Below are positions 44,546-57,017 of a stretch of DNA of 64,000 bases, piece by piece. Position numbers and translations under genes: made by a program. A model generated the notes under the pieces. The model had not been told where the DNA came from, did not search any database, and saw only the letters and a program-made list of their open reading frames with translations. The stretch is from the NCBI GenBank assembly GCA_010015655.1, contig ML976683.1, positions 629,014-693,013 on the forward strand. The letters run 5' to 3'. The first letter of the stretch is position 1, and the number at the start of each line of letters is the position of its first letter. This DNA is from Bimuria novae-zelandiae CBS 107.79. Its lineage: Eukaryota; Ascomycota; Dothideomycetes; Pleosporales; Didymosphaeriaceae.

Positions 44546-45122
44546 TCATTCTCGCAGGTACATTCTGGAGATTACTAAGTTTGCTGTTAGCGCATGGGAA
44601 TAGATTTTCTGGAAGGGTTGGTTACTTACAGATCTTAATCTCATATTGCTGAGCGCAGAGATCGAAGCTGGTCGCTGTACTTTCGCAGCATCCACGACCG
44701 CGGCAGCGCCGTGTTGTGGATTGGCCAGGAGCGTATCGGAGCGCTGGCACTTGAGATCGGATAGAGGCAGGTTGATTCTTCTTCTTACTCTTTCTCTCCC
44801 CTTCCTCTCTTCTTTCGAAAGAGTGATCGTGGACACCGGACCCTGCGTCGGAATAAATTGGGTAGATTCTATTCGTAAGACAGCACGAGCAAAGCATTTA
44901 GAGCTTGTACCTAGGGTGATGAGACTCGCCCGCAAAAAGCGGGAGCATATCGATAGGTATAGCAATGCAATGGCTTGGATCCTTGGAATGACAATCGTAA
45001 AGCGCGGCGAGCCCGGCAGATAACAGGAGAGTTCGGAGGGAACGGTCCGGCTTTCGTTTTAGTAATCGGAGAAGTGCTACAAACGCGCCGTCCCCGGCGA
45101 ATCGCACTGTGAATTCGGCCAT
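44546..45122 (-). other. Possible spliced gene, model uncertain
   Basis: An intron-like segment on the minus strand at 44629-44575 (55 nt) has a perfect GTAAGT donor, GCTAAC branch and CTTAG acceptor. It can join a frame beginning at ATG 44897 (or, through a second candidate intron near 44905-44840, at ATG 45122, MAEFTVRF...) to a short last exon ending at 44546. The encoded sequence is Arg/Ser/Cys-rich with no recognised domain. The plus strand also has a 125-codon frame (44646-45023). I cannot choose between strands. Confidence 0.25.
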
Positions 45123-45236
45123 ATGGTTTGTCTAAAGTTACGCATGTAGATTTTATCGTGCGGAGCGGCTTGAACGCGGGGAATACAGCATATACACTAT
45201 CTGTAAGATAGCCCTGTGCAGCGCTTTCAACTTACA

Positions 45237-47315
45237 GTACTACGCCACGTACCGTACGACCCGTAGGGTGAATTGAGCCGTAGGGACGTACGGGCACCTC
45301 GACCCATACAGGACACCGTCCGTAGCAATTTTCGAAACCGTACTTACGGGTGTACGGTACTACGTTAGATAGATTTCGGGTAGTAATTAGCGTGCTATTA
45401 GTAGACTTTACTTATACTTCTAGCTAACTTTTAGCGTATAATAGCTTATTACTAAAAGCTTATATAATACTAGTCGAGTAGAATTTTTTACGAAGTCTTA
45501 TTAACCTTATACTTTTACCTATATATAATTATTAGCAGTAAATTAACCGTTATAAATTATTTTATAATAACTAAAAGCTTATAGTTTACCTCTTTATAGG
45601 CATTATTCTCCTTATCCTTATAGCTATATTACTATGCTACGTCTAAAATAGGAGTAGCTATTGCTATATTAGTAAAGAGCTTTAAGTCTCTAAATAACTT
45701 ACTATTAGTATTTAAAGCGCCTTTTAAAGTTAAAGTTTTTATAATATTTTATACCTACCTTAGCAAGCTACAGGCCTTAAATTTTTATTTTAATATTAAT
45801 TAAACTTACCTTTAGTATAGTAAGAAGCCCTCAAAGGCCTTATAAGTTAAATATAAAGTTCAGGGTAAGGTATAAATATTAAGTAAATATAAAATTATGC
45901 TTATCTAGACGTATAGTGGTACAAGTAGTTTACGTACCTAAGCCTAATCCAGGTTAGGGAAGGATAGGTTAAGAGTAATATGCCTTACAAATATATTTAG
46001 TAGTTAAGAGCTTAAAATAATAATACTAGATTATATAAATAATCTAATTCTATAAATAATCTAATTCTATAATAAACTATAAAATAACTAACTAGGAGAT
46101 TTACCAATCTATTATAAAAAATATACTTATAGTATATTAAGTTAACTACAAGGAGTAGGAAAGGTATAGAGAAGTTATTAAACTATATACTATTTATCTT
46201 AGTCCTTACTAATATTAAAATTACTATTTTAGTCCTGCTAAGACCTTTTTCTTAGAGGTAGTTCCTAGGATTTACTATAGTCTTAACCTTTATACGGGAC
46301 TTCTCGCTTATGCGGGACTTCGTCACGTAATTACTGACCTAAGCTGCCACGCGCTTCTGTGTGTTCCTCTAGCACGGTTATTCCGCCAACAATGACTCTC
46401 TTGGCGTAATTGTCTGGTCTCATTATTCTTGTGGAGTTCGTGATCGTAACATATAGTGCGGAGCTTAATTTTATTAATAATAATAGGGTAAAGTTAATAC
46501 TATTTCTCTATAAGGAGTGCTATATAAGTAGAAAAAATCCCTATTATTAAATAGTTAATAGCACTTTTTATATTAAGAAGTATCTGCAAAAAGCCTATAA
46601 CGTTAATTTAAATACAAATTTATTACCCTTACCTAGAGCTTTACGGACGAGTACTTTATAATAATATGCTATTACTATTACTACTAAAAGTAGTAGTAAC
46701 ATCTCTTATATCTACTAGTAAAAAGGAGAGTTACAGTTATCGTACGTAAATTAGGTAATAATTAATAACTCAAATATTAATATATTAGTATATTTATTAG
46801 TAAGAGACTTATTAATTTAAAACTAAATTTTACTATTTTACGTTTTACTTATTAGCCTTACTACTTTTTTAAAGTACGTAATAACATGCCTTAAAGATAG
46901 AAAGTAAAATATTTAAAGTATTTTAAGCGATTTAATAAGTAAAATAAGTATAAGTTACGGTATATAAAGCTTACTAAATAATATAGAGTTTTTAAGAGTT
47001 ATTACCTACTTTATTAATAAGCAGTGCTAGCGCCATGCTAAAACCCTAAAAATAGGCAAATTTAGGAAAACTAATAAAGATCTAAGCCTTACTAACGCGT
47101 CTTTTAGATACTTAATATTATCCGCGATGTTATGAGGCGCTCACACCTTGGTCCGATCCGGGTTAGGACAGTAAGGCTAAATTAGCACTTCATAGATTAT
47201 TTAGTAGTATAAGTTAATGCACCACTTAGCGCGTGGCTATATAATTTAATTTTATAATAAATAAGATAACTATTAGTCTGTATAAGAAAACGTACTTATA
47301 TAGAAGATATATAAG
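45237..47315. other. AT-rich, RIP-degraded transposon remains
   Basis: Position 45237 begins CAGTACTACGCCACGTACCG with many CGTACGG repeats, reminiscent of the hAT ends at 42697, but no partner end was found. From 45370 on the sequence is very AT-rich, with no frame I can follow. A possible solo LTR is listed separately. Confidence 0.4.
46281..46451. repeat. Possible fourth solo LTR
   Basis: 171 bp of non-RIP sequence ends in GTAACA and is flanked by TATAG at 46276-46280 and 46452-46456. The start reads TCTTAAC rather than TG, so this needs a mutated first base pair. Confidence 0.35.
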
Positions 47316-47752
47316 TGTTAGGATCTGAACATGTATGGGACGCGGAGGACCAACGGGCCCTCAGCGGGGGTGACACTTGGTGGGGTTGCGCAACCGAGGT
47401 CACGTGATGTACCATCCAGCCAAGGCTGTACCAGCCATGGATGGCAGTACTAGCCATGGATGGCAACACCAGCCATGGATGACAACAAAACAATGGATGG
47501 TACAGAAATCCTCTTGTATATAAACCGACACGAATACCCTTATGGCATTCGTGTTTAATCTTGTTTATTAATCTATCGTTTGGATCTAAGTAAGCAACCT
47601 TGTTGATTTGATTATGCTGTACACACCTTTAATACTAACGCCCTAGTGATAAGCGCAAGCTATTACTATAACCTCTTCCGTCCTACTAAGTATTCCTGCC
47701 CGAGAACTAACCTTACCCCTATAGGGATTAGCTATCCTTCTAGGACTTAACA
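47316..47752 (+). repeat. Gypsy-1 5' LTR
   Basis: It carries three 19-bp units (CCAGCCATGGATGGCARYA) at 47431-47487, then a TATA box GTATATAAACC near 47516. It shows many more C-to-T changes than its partner. Confidence 0.85.
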
Positions 47753-47769
47753 TTTTAAACACCCTTAAC

Positions 47770-50700
47770 ATGAATACTAACAGGACCCCTAACTCTTCCA
47801 TAGCTTTAGACAACCATGTCACCCCTATGGGGGATGGCAAGAACAAGGCGCATAAACCTGACTTGTATAATAGTAATTGTACCCTCCTCGATACCTGGCT
47901 TTTATAGCTAGACCTCTACTTCTTCGACCAGAACTAAGACCTTGAAGACAAGAAGAAGGTTATCTTTACAGCAACTTACATGCGAGGAAGCGCTAAAGAA
48001 TAGATCTATCCCTACTTAGTTAAGTACCTAGACATGGATCACGACAACGAGGATAAAGACTATATTAACCGCAACGAAGATGCTATTAACATTATTAAGG
48101 ACTACGCTAACTTTAAGAAATGCCTCTAATAGATATTTAGAATTATTAATAAAACCGCTATCGCTGAGCAGGCAATCTAGACAATCTAATAGTAATAATC
48201 TATAGCCAAGTATGCAGCCGAATTCCGCAAGTACGCCGTATAACTTAACTAGGAGAATAAATTTCTTAAGATAATGTATAAATAAGGCCTTAAACGTAAT
48301 GTGCGCGAAGAACTCCTGCGCAGTAGTGCAAAAATAAAGACCTTAGAAGAACTGTACGAAGAGACTATCCGCATTAATAGGGAATGGTTCGCATTGCAGG
48401 AAGAGCTACGCAAGAACCCGAGGAACGTTAGCTTTAGACGATAGGCACCTGTAGTCTATAGAGCGCCGCCGAAAACACCTCGACGCCAGTAACGTAACTA
48501 CTACAGACTCTAACCTATAGAAGATGTCCAGTTTAACAACCTAGAAAAGGGAACAGGAAAGGCTACAGGCTTCCAAAAGCCTAACTAACGTATCTTAGAT
48601 AGAACCTAACAATAGGGGACCGAGACGCGTAAATATTTTACATGTAATAAACCGGGCTATATCGCTAGGAACTGTAGATCTAAGAATAAGGTTATTAAAT
48701 AGTTAAACGTACTTATCGTCGATAACACAGAAGTAACCGACGAAGAATAGCAAGTGATACCCTCTATTAAGTAATCCAACATCCTAGATAAGGACTTAGA
48801 GCGATTAGACTTGCCTAACTCGCGATTCTACGAGGATGCATACGAAGGTTTGGATAAGGAAGAGATAGAGCTAATGCCTTAATCTCCTATATCTCACCCT
48901 AGCTAGAATAAACCTGTTACTAGTAAGACGACGAATGTTTTCGACTTCTTAGAAAAATACCAACCTCGAGAAGGAGACTTCGGGTTTACGGCGATAGAAC
49001 GACAAGACTATGCAGAAGCATTTTTTCATGCTTACCAACCCGACCTGGTCAGTAAAGTAGTAAGAGAAATGGCAGATCACCGTTACGCCCATAAAGACCC
49101 TAAGAAGAAATACCCAAACGAAAGCCCAAACTACAAACTATAGTACGACCTAAACCACCGTAACCCTACGCATAAGACCATACGATGGACTTTCTACGGA
49201 GAAGATTAGTATACTATTTATTACTAAGCTAAGGAATATAGCTACTTTCCCTAAACGTACTAATAATATAGATGGGAGTGGTTTAACTACCCTATCACCT
49301 ATTATAACGTTCACCTTTAGGATAAACGTGAAAAGCGATACTTTCCACACCTTAACTAAGCGCTAAACTAAGTAATGTTGCTACTGGTTAATGAAAAATG
49401 CGCATCTGATAAATGGCAAACATGCTTACACCCCGATTATAAGGAACACAAAGAGAAAAAGGGAAAGCATAGGTTTAATCGCATACCAAAAGGGACTACG
49501 ACCCTCAGGATTAAAACGGTAACGAAGGAAGAAGATGGTAAAGCTCTCCTAGAAAAGGGCTAGCAGCAGCCTTAGGAGAAGAAGAAGGAAGAACACCTTA
49601 ATCCCGTAAAGCTACCTATAGAAAAGATGTCTTTTTTAGACCTAGGCTTAGGAGGGAAAACGCCTTCAAAGAACTAAATGCTATAAACAATTAGGCATTA
49701 ATTAAGCTATCGGTATAGCTTAAAGAAATATGGATGAAAGCCATGCTGGACTCAGGAGCACAGGAAAGCTATATGTTAAAAAAAGCACTTAATAGAGCAG
49801 GACTCTATAAACGCAAGAAGGCTATACCCTATGCTATCTATATCGCGAATAGACAACTAATGCCCGGCAAAGCAATGATTAAATACGAGGTTAAAACTAC
49901 CCTCACGATCTATAGACACTAGGAATTAATTACCCTCGATATTATTAAAGAAGCCAATCACGACGTGATTTTAGGACTACCCTAGTTAAGGAAGCACAAT
50001 CCCACGATTAATTAAGAGAGAAAAAGGCTATCCTTTAAGCGCTATAACTATGCATTGCAAGCAAAGCCTACGCATTAATAAAGCTTAATGGTAGATAAGA
50101 GAGCTATCAACACTATAGTCTCGCGACGGACAGTCGAAAAACGGAAGAAACCCTTGGCAGACGCTGGCAGGAACCACCAGGTCACAGAGCGTAAGAAGAT
50201 GGATGAAAGCACAAACCATGAAATTCTGGAATGCTATCGAGCATGGAATCATATGTTCACCGAAAGAGAAGGAAAAGCAAACCTTCCAGAACATTAGCCC
50301 TGGGATCTAGCGATAGACCTAGTAGAAGGAAAAACGCCACCCTTTGGACCACTATATGGCAAGACTGGAAAAGAACTCCAGCAAGAAAAGGAATTTATTG
50401 AGACAAATCTCGCGAAAGGATACATACGACTATTGAAGTTACTAGCAGCTAGCCCTTTTATGTTTATTATAAAGAAAGATGGCACACTACGACCATGTGT
50501 TAACTATTGGAAGATTAACGACATGACGATTAAAAATTAATACCTACTACTAAATATCTTAGAATTAAGAGACTAACTCTTAAGAGCCAAACGCTTTACA
50601 CTAATAGACTTACGAGATAGCTACTACCTTATACAAATTAAGGAAGGTGACAAGTAGAAGACAGCGTTTAGGTTACGCTACGGACTGTTTAAATACATAG

Positions 50701-53010
50701 TTATGCCTTTTAGACTCACTAACGCACCGGTAAACTTCTAAGCACTAGTTAACCACGTACTCTATAACTATCTAGATATATTTGTTATTACATACATGGA
50801 CGATATACTCGTTTACTCTAAGAACGATTTAGATTATATTCTGCATGTACAGATAGTGTTAACTGCATTAGATAAGGCACACCTTAGAATTAAGCTAAAG
50901 AAATGCAAGTGGCACGTAACATAACTTAAATTCTTAGGACACGTTATTAGCATAGAAGGAATTAAAGTCGCACCTAATAAGATTAAATATATTAAGAACT
51001 GGCTAATACTAAAGATAGTAAAGAACATCTAAGAATTTTTAGGATTCTGTAGATTTAATTAATAATTTATTAAGGATTACGCAAAGATTATGATACTACT
51101 TATAAACCTTATAAGAAAAGACGCACTATTCGCATAGACTGTAAAGTGTGGAATATTATTCTAACTCTTAAAAACCGCATGCATTATGCCACCAGTACTC
51201 ATCCACTTTAGGGATGAAAAACCACTACGAATCGAAACAGACGCAAGTGACCTCGCGATAGGCGCCTGCGCGAAGCAAGAGAAGGATGGCAAATAGCACC
51301 CTATTGTATACTACTCATGCAAATTCACCGACACGGAAGCACGATATAACGTACACGATAAAGAACTATACGCAATCGTTAAAACGTTAAAGCACTAGAG
51401 AATCTACGCTCTTAGCTACTCTACACTCAAGATCTTTATAGATTATAAGAACCTTACACGCTTCACGACCACGAAAGAACTTACGCCAAGATAGGCAAGA
51501 TGGTTAGAGACGCTTAAATAATACAAATTCAAGATCGTATACACACCTAGTAAAGAAAACGGACGAGCAGACGCACTTAGCCGACGACACGACCTTATAA
51601 GAGATAAAGTAAAAACCTACTCCGCGATACTAAAATAAAAACCCAACGGTTCTTTAGAACCCACGGCAGAACTTAATCAACTCCTTATACTCACACGAGA
51701 AGTACCTAAGGAACAACAGATAGAGGTTATACAACAATACCACGACGACCCTGTATACAGACACCCTGGAATCAAAAAGACAGTGGAACTAATTCAGAGG
51801 AACTATAGCTTTAAAGGAATTAAGGAAGCAATAGCAACCTACATACGTAAATGTGTAGAATGCTAACGTAACAAACACGCAACACATCTTAAGTACGGAG
51901 AAATGTAAGCTATCTAGATACCCACAGCACCTTAGGAAGACATCGCAATAGACTTTGTTACAGGATTGCCAAAGTCGAAAGATCCTATAAATAGAGTAAG
52001 TTACGACGCAATACTGGTAATCGTATGCAGATTCACTAAATACGTAGAATTACTACCGTGTAAAAAGGTAATAATAGCAACGGAACTAGCGTTTCTTATC
52101 CTAGATTAACTTATACGATATTATGGCATCCCTAAGACAATTATTAGCGATAGAGACAAACTCTTTACTTTAAACTACTAGACAACACTCACGGCACTTA
52201 TTGGAACAAAAACGAAAACTATTAATAGCCTACCACCCACAGACGGATGGACAAACAGAACGTACAAATTAAACAATGGAAACGTACCTACGCATCTACT
52301 GCAATAACCAGAAGAATAACTAGATTTCCCTATTACTAATAGCATAATTAGCATATAACAACAAGATATTAGCAGTAACTGGATATACACCGTTCTATGC
52401 GAACCACGAAAGACATCTATATCTCTTTAATTAGACATTTCCTACTACCATTAGAACGGAAGAAGCCATCAACACGGCTATAAAAATAAAAGAAATACAT
52501 CAATAACTCTAAGAGAACCTCGAGAAAGCTCAATAGCAAAGCATTTCTTATACAAACTAAAAAAGAAAAATGGCACCTTAGCTAAAGAAGGGGGATAAAG
52601 CATATCTGCTTACAAAAAATCTTCGAACCTAGAAGAAAAAGCACAAGAAACTGGATTATATTAAGGTCAGACTATTTTTTATTTCCGAACAAGTATCACC
52701 GGTCAACTACCAATTAGAATTACCACCAGACGCCAAAATACACCTAGTATTCCACATAGACCAATTGGAACCAGCAGACTCTGAAACACCAGTTAAAACC
52801 ACCTTCTATTACTAACTAGAGGAGGAAACCGAATTCGAAGTCGAGAAGATACTACAACACATAGATTAGTCACGAACCTACTTAATTAAGTAGAAAGGAT
52901 ATCTATACTTAGAAGACACATAGGAACTAGAAGCAAACCTTAATAACTATCACTAAATGTTAGCACAATACCATCGTCAGACCACGAGAAGGAACCCGGA
53001 ACGATCGAAG
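47770..53010 (+). pseudogene. Gypsy-1 gag-pol with chromodomain, RIP-killed
   Basis: The ATG at 47770 (MNTNRTPNSS...) starts gag. The zinc knuckle near 48637-48672 has lost its first Cys and its His to Tyr. The protease core LDSGAQE is near 49745 and an LGLPWLR-like site near 49970. RT has the intact box YMDDILVYS at about 50797, followed by an RNase H (ETDASD near 51235). Integrase starts with HPGIKK...C-x2-C near 51768 and IDFVTGLP near 51950. A chromodomain lies at about 52815-52960 (FEVEKILQH...). Many CAG/TGG-derived stops inactivate it. Chromodomain-tailed integrases define chromoviruses and are thought to guide insertion to heterochromatin. Confidence 0.85.
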
Positions 53011-53248
53011 GAGAACCAGATAGGAACTCGTTAAGAAGAAGATCTATTAGTGGATCAGGAAGGAGATTGTTAGCCTGTGACCAGCCCGGATCAGCAAGGA
53101 AATCGTCTTAGAACGGAGCGTCCGCACTCGAGCTCTCCGTCTCTTGCACCTTATCCTAGGTATCTAGTAATTTCCTATCCTAACGCGCGAATAGCCTCTT
53201 ACAACTCTTAATCTCTAATAACTTACGCTTATGCTAAGCAAGTTCTTA

Positions 53249-53557
53249 TTAACTACGCAACGTCTCTTCCTTAGCGCGAGCTAACTCTAGCCGCTTTTCA
53301 CGCTCTTTATCCTCTACCTTCTCCCACTCCTCTTCAGGAACAAACAGCTCACACTCGCTCCTTGCAGCGATACAACCAGCACAACGACCAGACGCAGTAT
53401 CCACAAAACAACGAATATTCAGCTTTTCGCAGCGGGTGCAGCGGAAAGGCATCTCCTTACTACTCCCTTCAACACGACGAATGCGATCACGCCGCTCTTG
53501 GGTCGAAGTCTTTTTGCGAGGCGCGCGCGCTTTGCGGGGCTTGGGATCCTTAGGCAT
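53249..53557 (-). CDS. Intact antisense gene for a Zn2Cys6-like protein (102 aa)
   Basis: The ATG at 53557 (MPKDPKPRKARAPRKK...) is chosen because the frame upstream is promoter and LTR sequence and a TATA box (CATATAAATA) sits about 55 bp before it. A very basic N-terminus is followed by C-x2-C-x6-C-x8-C-x2-C-x6-C, which fits the binuclear zinc cluster spacing of fungal Zn2Cys6 proteins, and then a charged coiled-coil (EEEWEKVEDKEREKRLELA...). It lies between pol and the 3' LTR, opposite to pol. Unlike pol it has no stops. Related but decayed ORFs occupy the same place in the next two Gypsy elements. Role inferred: DNA-binding or element regulation; unproven. Confidence 0.7.
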   Translation of the reverse strand: MPKDPKPRKARAPRKKTSTQERRDRIRRVEGSSKEMPFRCTRCEKLNIRCFVDTASGRCAGCIAARSECELFVPEEEWEKVEDKEREKRLELARAKEETLRS

Positions 53558-53688
53558 GGTTAGGAAGGCACTAAGACCAGAACGCGAAAACAGCGACTCA
53601 CGCGAGTATTTATATGCGACAACTATATCTGCAGCCAGGGGGCGCGGAACGAGGATACCAAGGACGCTATCTAGAAGAGGGGAGGTGA

Positions 53689-54162
53689 TGTTAGGATCTA
53701 AACATGTATGGGACGCGGAGGACCAACGGGCCCTCAGCGGGGGTGACACTTAGTGGGGTTGCGCAACCAAGGTCACGTGATGTACCATCCAGCCAAGGCT
53801 GTACCAGCCATGGATGGCAGTACCAGCCATGGATGGCAGTACCAGCCATGGATGGCAGTACCAGCCATGGATGGCAACACCAGCCATGGATGGCAACAAA
53901 ACAATGGATAGTACAGAAATCCTCTTGTATATAAACCGACACGAATACCCTTATGGCATTCGTGTTCAATCTTGTTTATCAATCTATCGTTTAGATCTGA
54001 GTAAGCAACCTTGTTGATTTGATTGTGCTGTACACACCTTCAATACCAACGCCCCAGTGACAAGCGCAAGCTATCACTACAACCTCTCCCGTCCTACTAG
54101 TATTCCTGCCCGAGAACCAACCTTACCCCTATAGGGATTAGCTATCCTTCTAGGACTTAACA
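53689..54162 (+). repeat. Gypsy-1 3' LTR
   Basis: It carries five 19-bp units at 53804-53898 against three in the 5' LTR, which explains nearly all of the 37-bp length difference. It is much less RIP-mutated than the 5' LTR. Confidence 0.85.
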
Positions 54163-54167
54163 ATAAG

Positions 54168-56002
54168 TTAACTATAAGGAGCGTAATATAAGAAACTATT
54201 AAGTATATATTCCTAGCCTGCTTAGTTGCTTAGTATCACTAATTAACTAAGCAGTTACGTGTACTACTTAGTTACTTAGGACTACTAATTAACTAAGTAG
54301 TTATATAATTATAAGGCTAGCTCTTTAGCGTGCCTATTAAAGTTATATTAATTATTAGTCTTATTAAGCGTTTATTCCCTCTCTTTTATTCTTAGTTTAT
54401 AATACTATCTCCCCTTTTAGTTTTTATTCTTAAAGAGTTATGCCTGCTAACTATTTGTCTAGTACTTATCGTCGCCGTGAGCTTATCGCTGCTATTAAGG
54501 CATATAAGACTATTATAGTATTAAAGTGCTTAAACTACAAGGCTTACTTACAGGTTTATAAAGTGTCTATTTATTCTAAGAAGTGTAGTAAGTGCCTAAA
54601 AAGAGGCGCTTAGTATAACATGGCTATTACTCGTAATAAGTTTTTTTATCTAGTAGCTAAAAAAATAAAATTAGATGCGTAGATACTAGAGACGCGAAAG
54701 GAGCAGGGTACTATATTTAAGGCTCTACGTATAGCTTATGCAAAATAAAAGCGTTTATAAAAATAATTAGCTTTTAACGTAAAGCGTGCTAAGGAGGTAA
54801 TTATTATTAAAAGTACTATTTTAAAGGAGCTAAATAAAGATCCAACTTTGCCTGCCTAGCCTACTAGTTCCGCTAAGCTAATCCTTATTATTTAGTTAGC
54901 TATAAAAGGGCTTCCTTTTAACTTTTAAAATAATTTTATTTTACTATTATCCTAGTTCCTTAGTCTTAGTATTTCTTGGTTTGTTTTTTATAGAAATCCT
55001 CTAGTGCTGCGTCGTAGTTGGTAAGATTTTTTATTAGTTTTTACGTATTATAGCTCTCTGGCTATCCTTCCTATTTTACTAAGTACTTATACTAACGTTT
55101 AATTTTTTATAGGTCTTTAATCGCTTTAATCTTATACTCTTTATTTTTAAGTTTTAGGTATAACTTTAATTTAGCGTCCGGTGGTGCTAGTTCTAATAAT
55201 AATTTATAGAAGACTAAGTGTATACGTGTATTTATAGATAATTATAGTTTAAAATTAATTAGGCCTCTAACTTTTTAAAAGTTATTTAATTTTTTGCTTA
55301 GCCATATTATCTTAAAAAATTTTTATAAGAGGAGAACTCTATCCCCCCTTCTTAAAAGTTAGTCCCTTAATCTTTTTCTTATTTGCGTTCTTCGCTATTT
55401 ATATATTCTGCTAGGCGATATTTTTGCATAACGTCTTATATAAGTCCTTTATAAGTTCCACTTTTTGGCTGCATCTTTTGCAATGCTTTTAATATCTAAC
55501 GGATTTTAGTAAGCTATTAGCTCATATCTATGGTTAGTATAATATAGTGAGTGTCCTGTAGTCGCCAATCTTGCGCTATTGTACGCTAGTTAAGCTATTA
55601 GTAGTAGTTTAACCGAATTATTCTATATCTTATTTATATATATGTAAAGGTATTATTCTAGTAACTAGTTAGTTTACTCCATTTATTTATTTATTTCTAG
55701 GAAGAAGCTCCTTGTAAGCTTGTGTTTAATACCTAGTGTAGTAGTAAACGTGGTCTAATATAAAGATGTGAATATCTTAGCTTTATTAATAATAAACTTG
55801 TTTAGTTATCTAACCTAAGATATAAGTTTTTATTTTACCATATAGGCTAGTTCTTTTGCTAATATAGTTTCTTTAATTAGTACGAATCTTAACTTCTTAG
55901 TTAGCTAATAAACTATAACTAAAATAAAATTATAAAGGCGTTCGTTTCCTAGTGCTAGTAACGCTAGGAGCTTTATAATAAAGTCTATAGTTACACTAGA
56001 CT
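54168..56002 (-). mobile_element. Fragment of a second Gypsy chromovirus (Gypsy-2), 3' part
   Basis: On the minus strand 56002-54930 decays from an integrase-like region into a chromodomain-like segment near 55100-55000 (YLVK-stop-VGR..., WP-type residues altered). Left of it is the antisense ORF, and the leftmost part probably includes its 3' LTR, with two imperfect 46-bp tandem units at 54219-54310. Gypsy-3 interrupts it on the right and Gypsy-1 adjoins it on the left. Confidence 0.5.
54440..54930 (+). pseudogene. Antisense ORF of Gypsy-2, RIP-degraded
   Basis: From the ATG at 54440 (MPANYLSSTYRRRE...) the frame has a C-x2-C pair (KCSKC) and a downstream charged helical region (AKKIKLDAQ..., AYAK-stop-KRL). 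Stops are of the RIP type. Position and layout match the intact gene at 53249-53557. Confidence 0.45.
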
Positions 56003-56327
56003 TGTTAAGATCCCTAGGGGTAGCTGGTCCGTAAGGGCTATAGTTAGTTCTCGGGTAAGAGTACTAGTAGGACGGGAAAGGTGTGTAGTAATAGCTTATG
56101 CTTATTACTAGAGTGTTAGTATTAAAGGTGTGTATAGTATAATTAAATTAACAAGGTTGCTTATTTAGATCTAAACAATAGATTAATAAACAGGTTAAAC
56201 ACGATAGTAGAAGACTACCATCGTGGTCTTATATATACATGTCCTAGACTGCTCGCTGGTGAGCGCTCGCTGGTGAGCGCTCTTTGGCGAGCGCTCTTTG
56301 GCGAGCGCTCTCTATAGAGCACTTACA
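56003..56327 (-). repeat. Gypsy-3 3' LTR
   Basis: The end TGTTAAGATCC (56003) and several internal stretches match the Gypsy-1 LTR in reverse. On the minus strand four 14-bp units (CTCRCCARCGAGCG type, 56251-56306) precede a TATA box (GTATATATAAG, near 56230). Confidence 0.6.
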
Positions 56328-56545
56328 TAACTTAGCGCCATGCAGCGTAGTCGCGAAATAACTAGTTATTTATAGTAAATAATATAAGGGGTTAAGTATA
56401 AAACTAGTATAGTTTTCTTAAAATTTTAGATTTTAATATTATCCCTCCCCTTCCTAAATTTATTTTTAAATTACATGTTAGGTTTTACTTCCTCTTATAT
56501 AAGCGTAACCTTACTCTTATATTTATAAGTATAATATTAGTTACT

Positions 56546-57015
56546 ATACCTGCCAAATTTACTACTTGTAAACTCTATTTATATAATAAAATTTTTAAGC
56601 TAACTTTATTACTAAGCACCCTTATTTTAAGTATAAATCTAAGGGTTAAAAGTATTATATTATACTAGAATTAAATTTAAAGTATATTAAGTATATTTGC
56701 CTTATCTATCCGTGCGTTAACATGTCTTAGGCGTTATTAGATAAGACACGAGAGGAGTATAAAAAGAAGGTTAAAGAGGATAAAAAGTAACTAGTTATAG
56801 TTATTTCTTATTTATTAAGAAATAAAAGAATACTAGCGCAGGCTAAAGAGCGTGCGCGCAAGAAGACGTTATATTTTATATTTAATTTAGCTACTAAGGG
56901 AGAGGTGGTAAATACTAAGGTGGTTGACTGTCCTACTATGGATTCCTTGGTCGGCTATTCGCCTGCTATGTGGGCGACATTAGGTTTGTTAGATAGAATG
57001 TCCTTATTACCTTAA
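56546..57015 (+). pseudogene. Antisense ORF of Gypsy-3, RIP-degraded
   Basis: The start codon is now ATA (56546). Further on, another frame reads MSQALLDKTREEYKKKVKED..., a charged helix comparable with EEWEKVEDKEREKRL of the intact gene at 53249-53557, then runs to a stop at about 57013. Several Cys positions appear changed to Tyr. Confidence 0.4.
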
Positions 57016-57017
57016 CC

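Larger units (their letters stand above)
47316..54162 (+). mobile_element. Complete Gypsy chromovirus (Gypsy-1)
   Basis: LTRs at 47316-47752 (437 bp) and 53689-54162 (474 bp), both TGTTAGGATCT...GACTTAACA, are flanked by a perfect TSD ATAAG (47311-47315 and 54163-54167). The internal part encodes gag and pol with a C-terminal chromodomain on the plus strand and an intact gene on the minus strand. Confidence 0.92.

Noticed and set aside
53704..53934. Plus-strand frame with repeated MDGSTSHGWQ-like peptides
   Set aside because: It is a translation of the 19-bp LTR tandem units and has no independent support as a gene.
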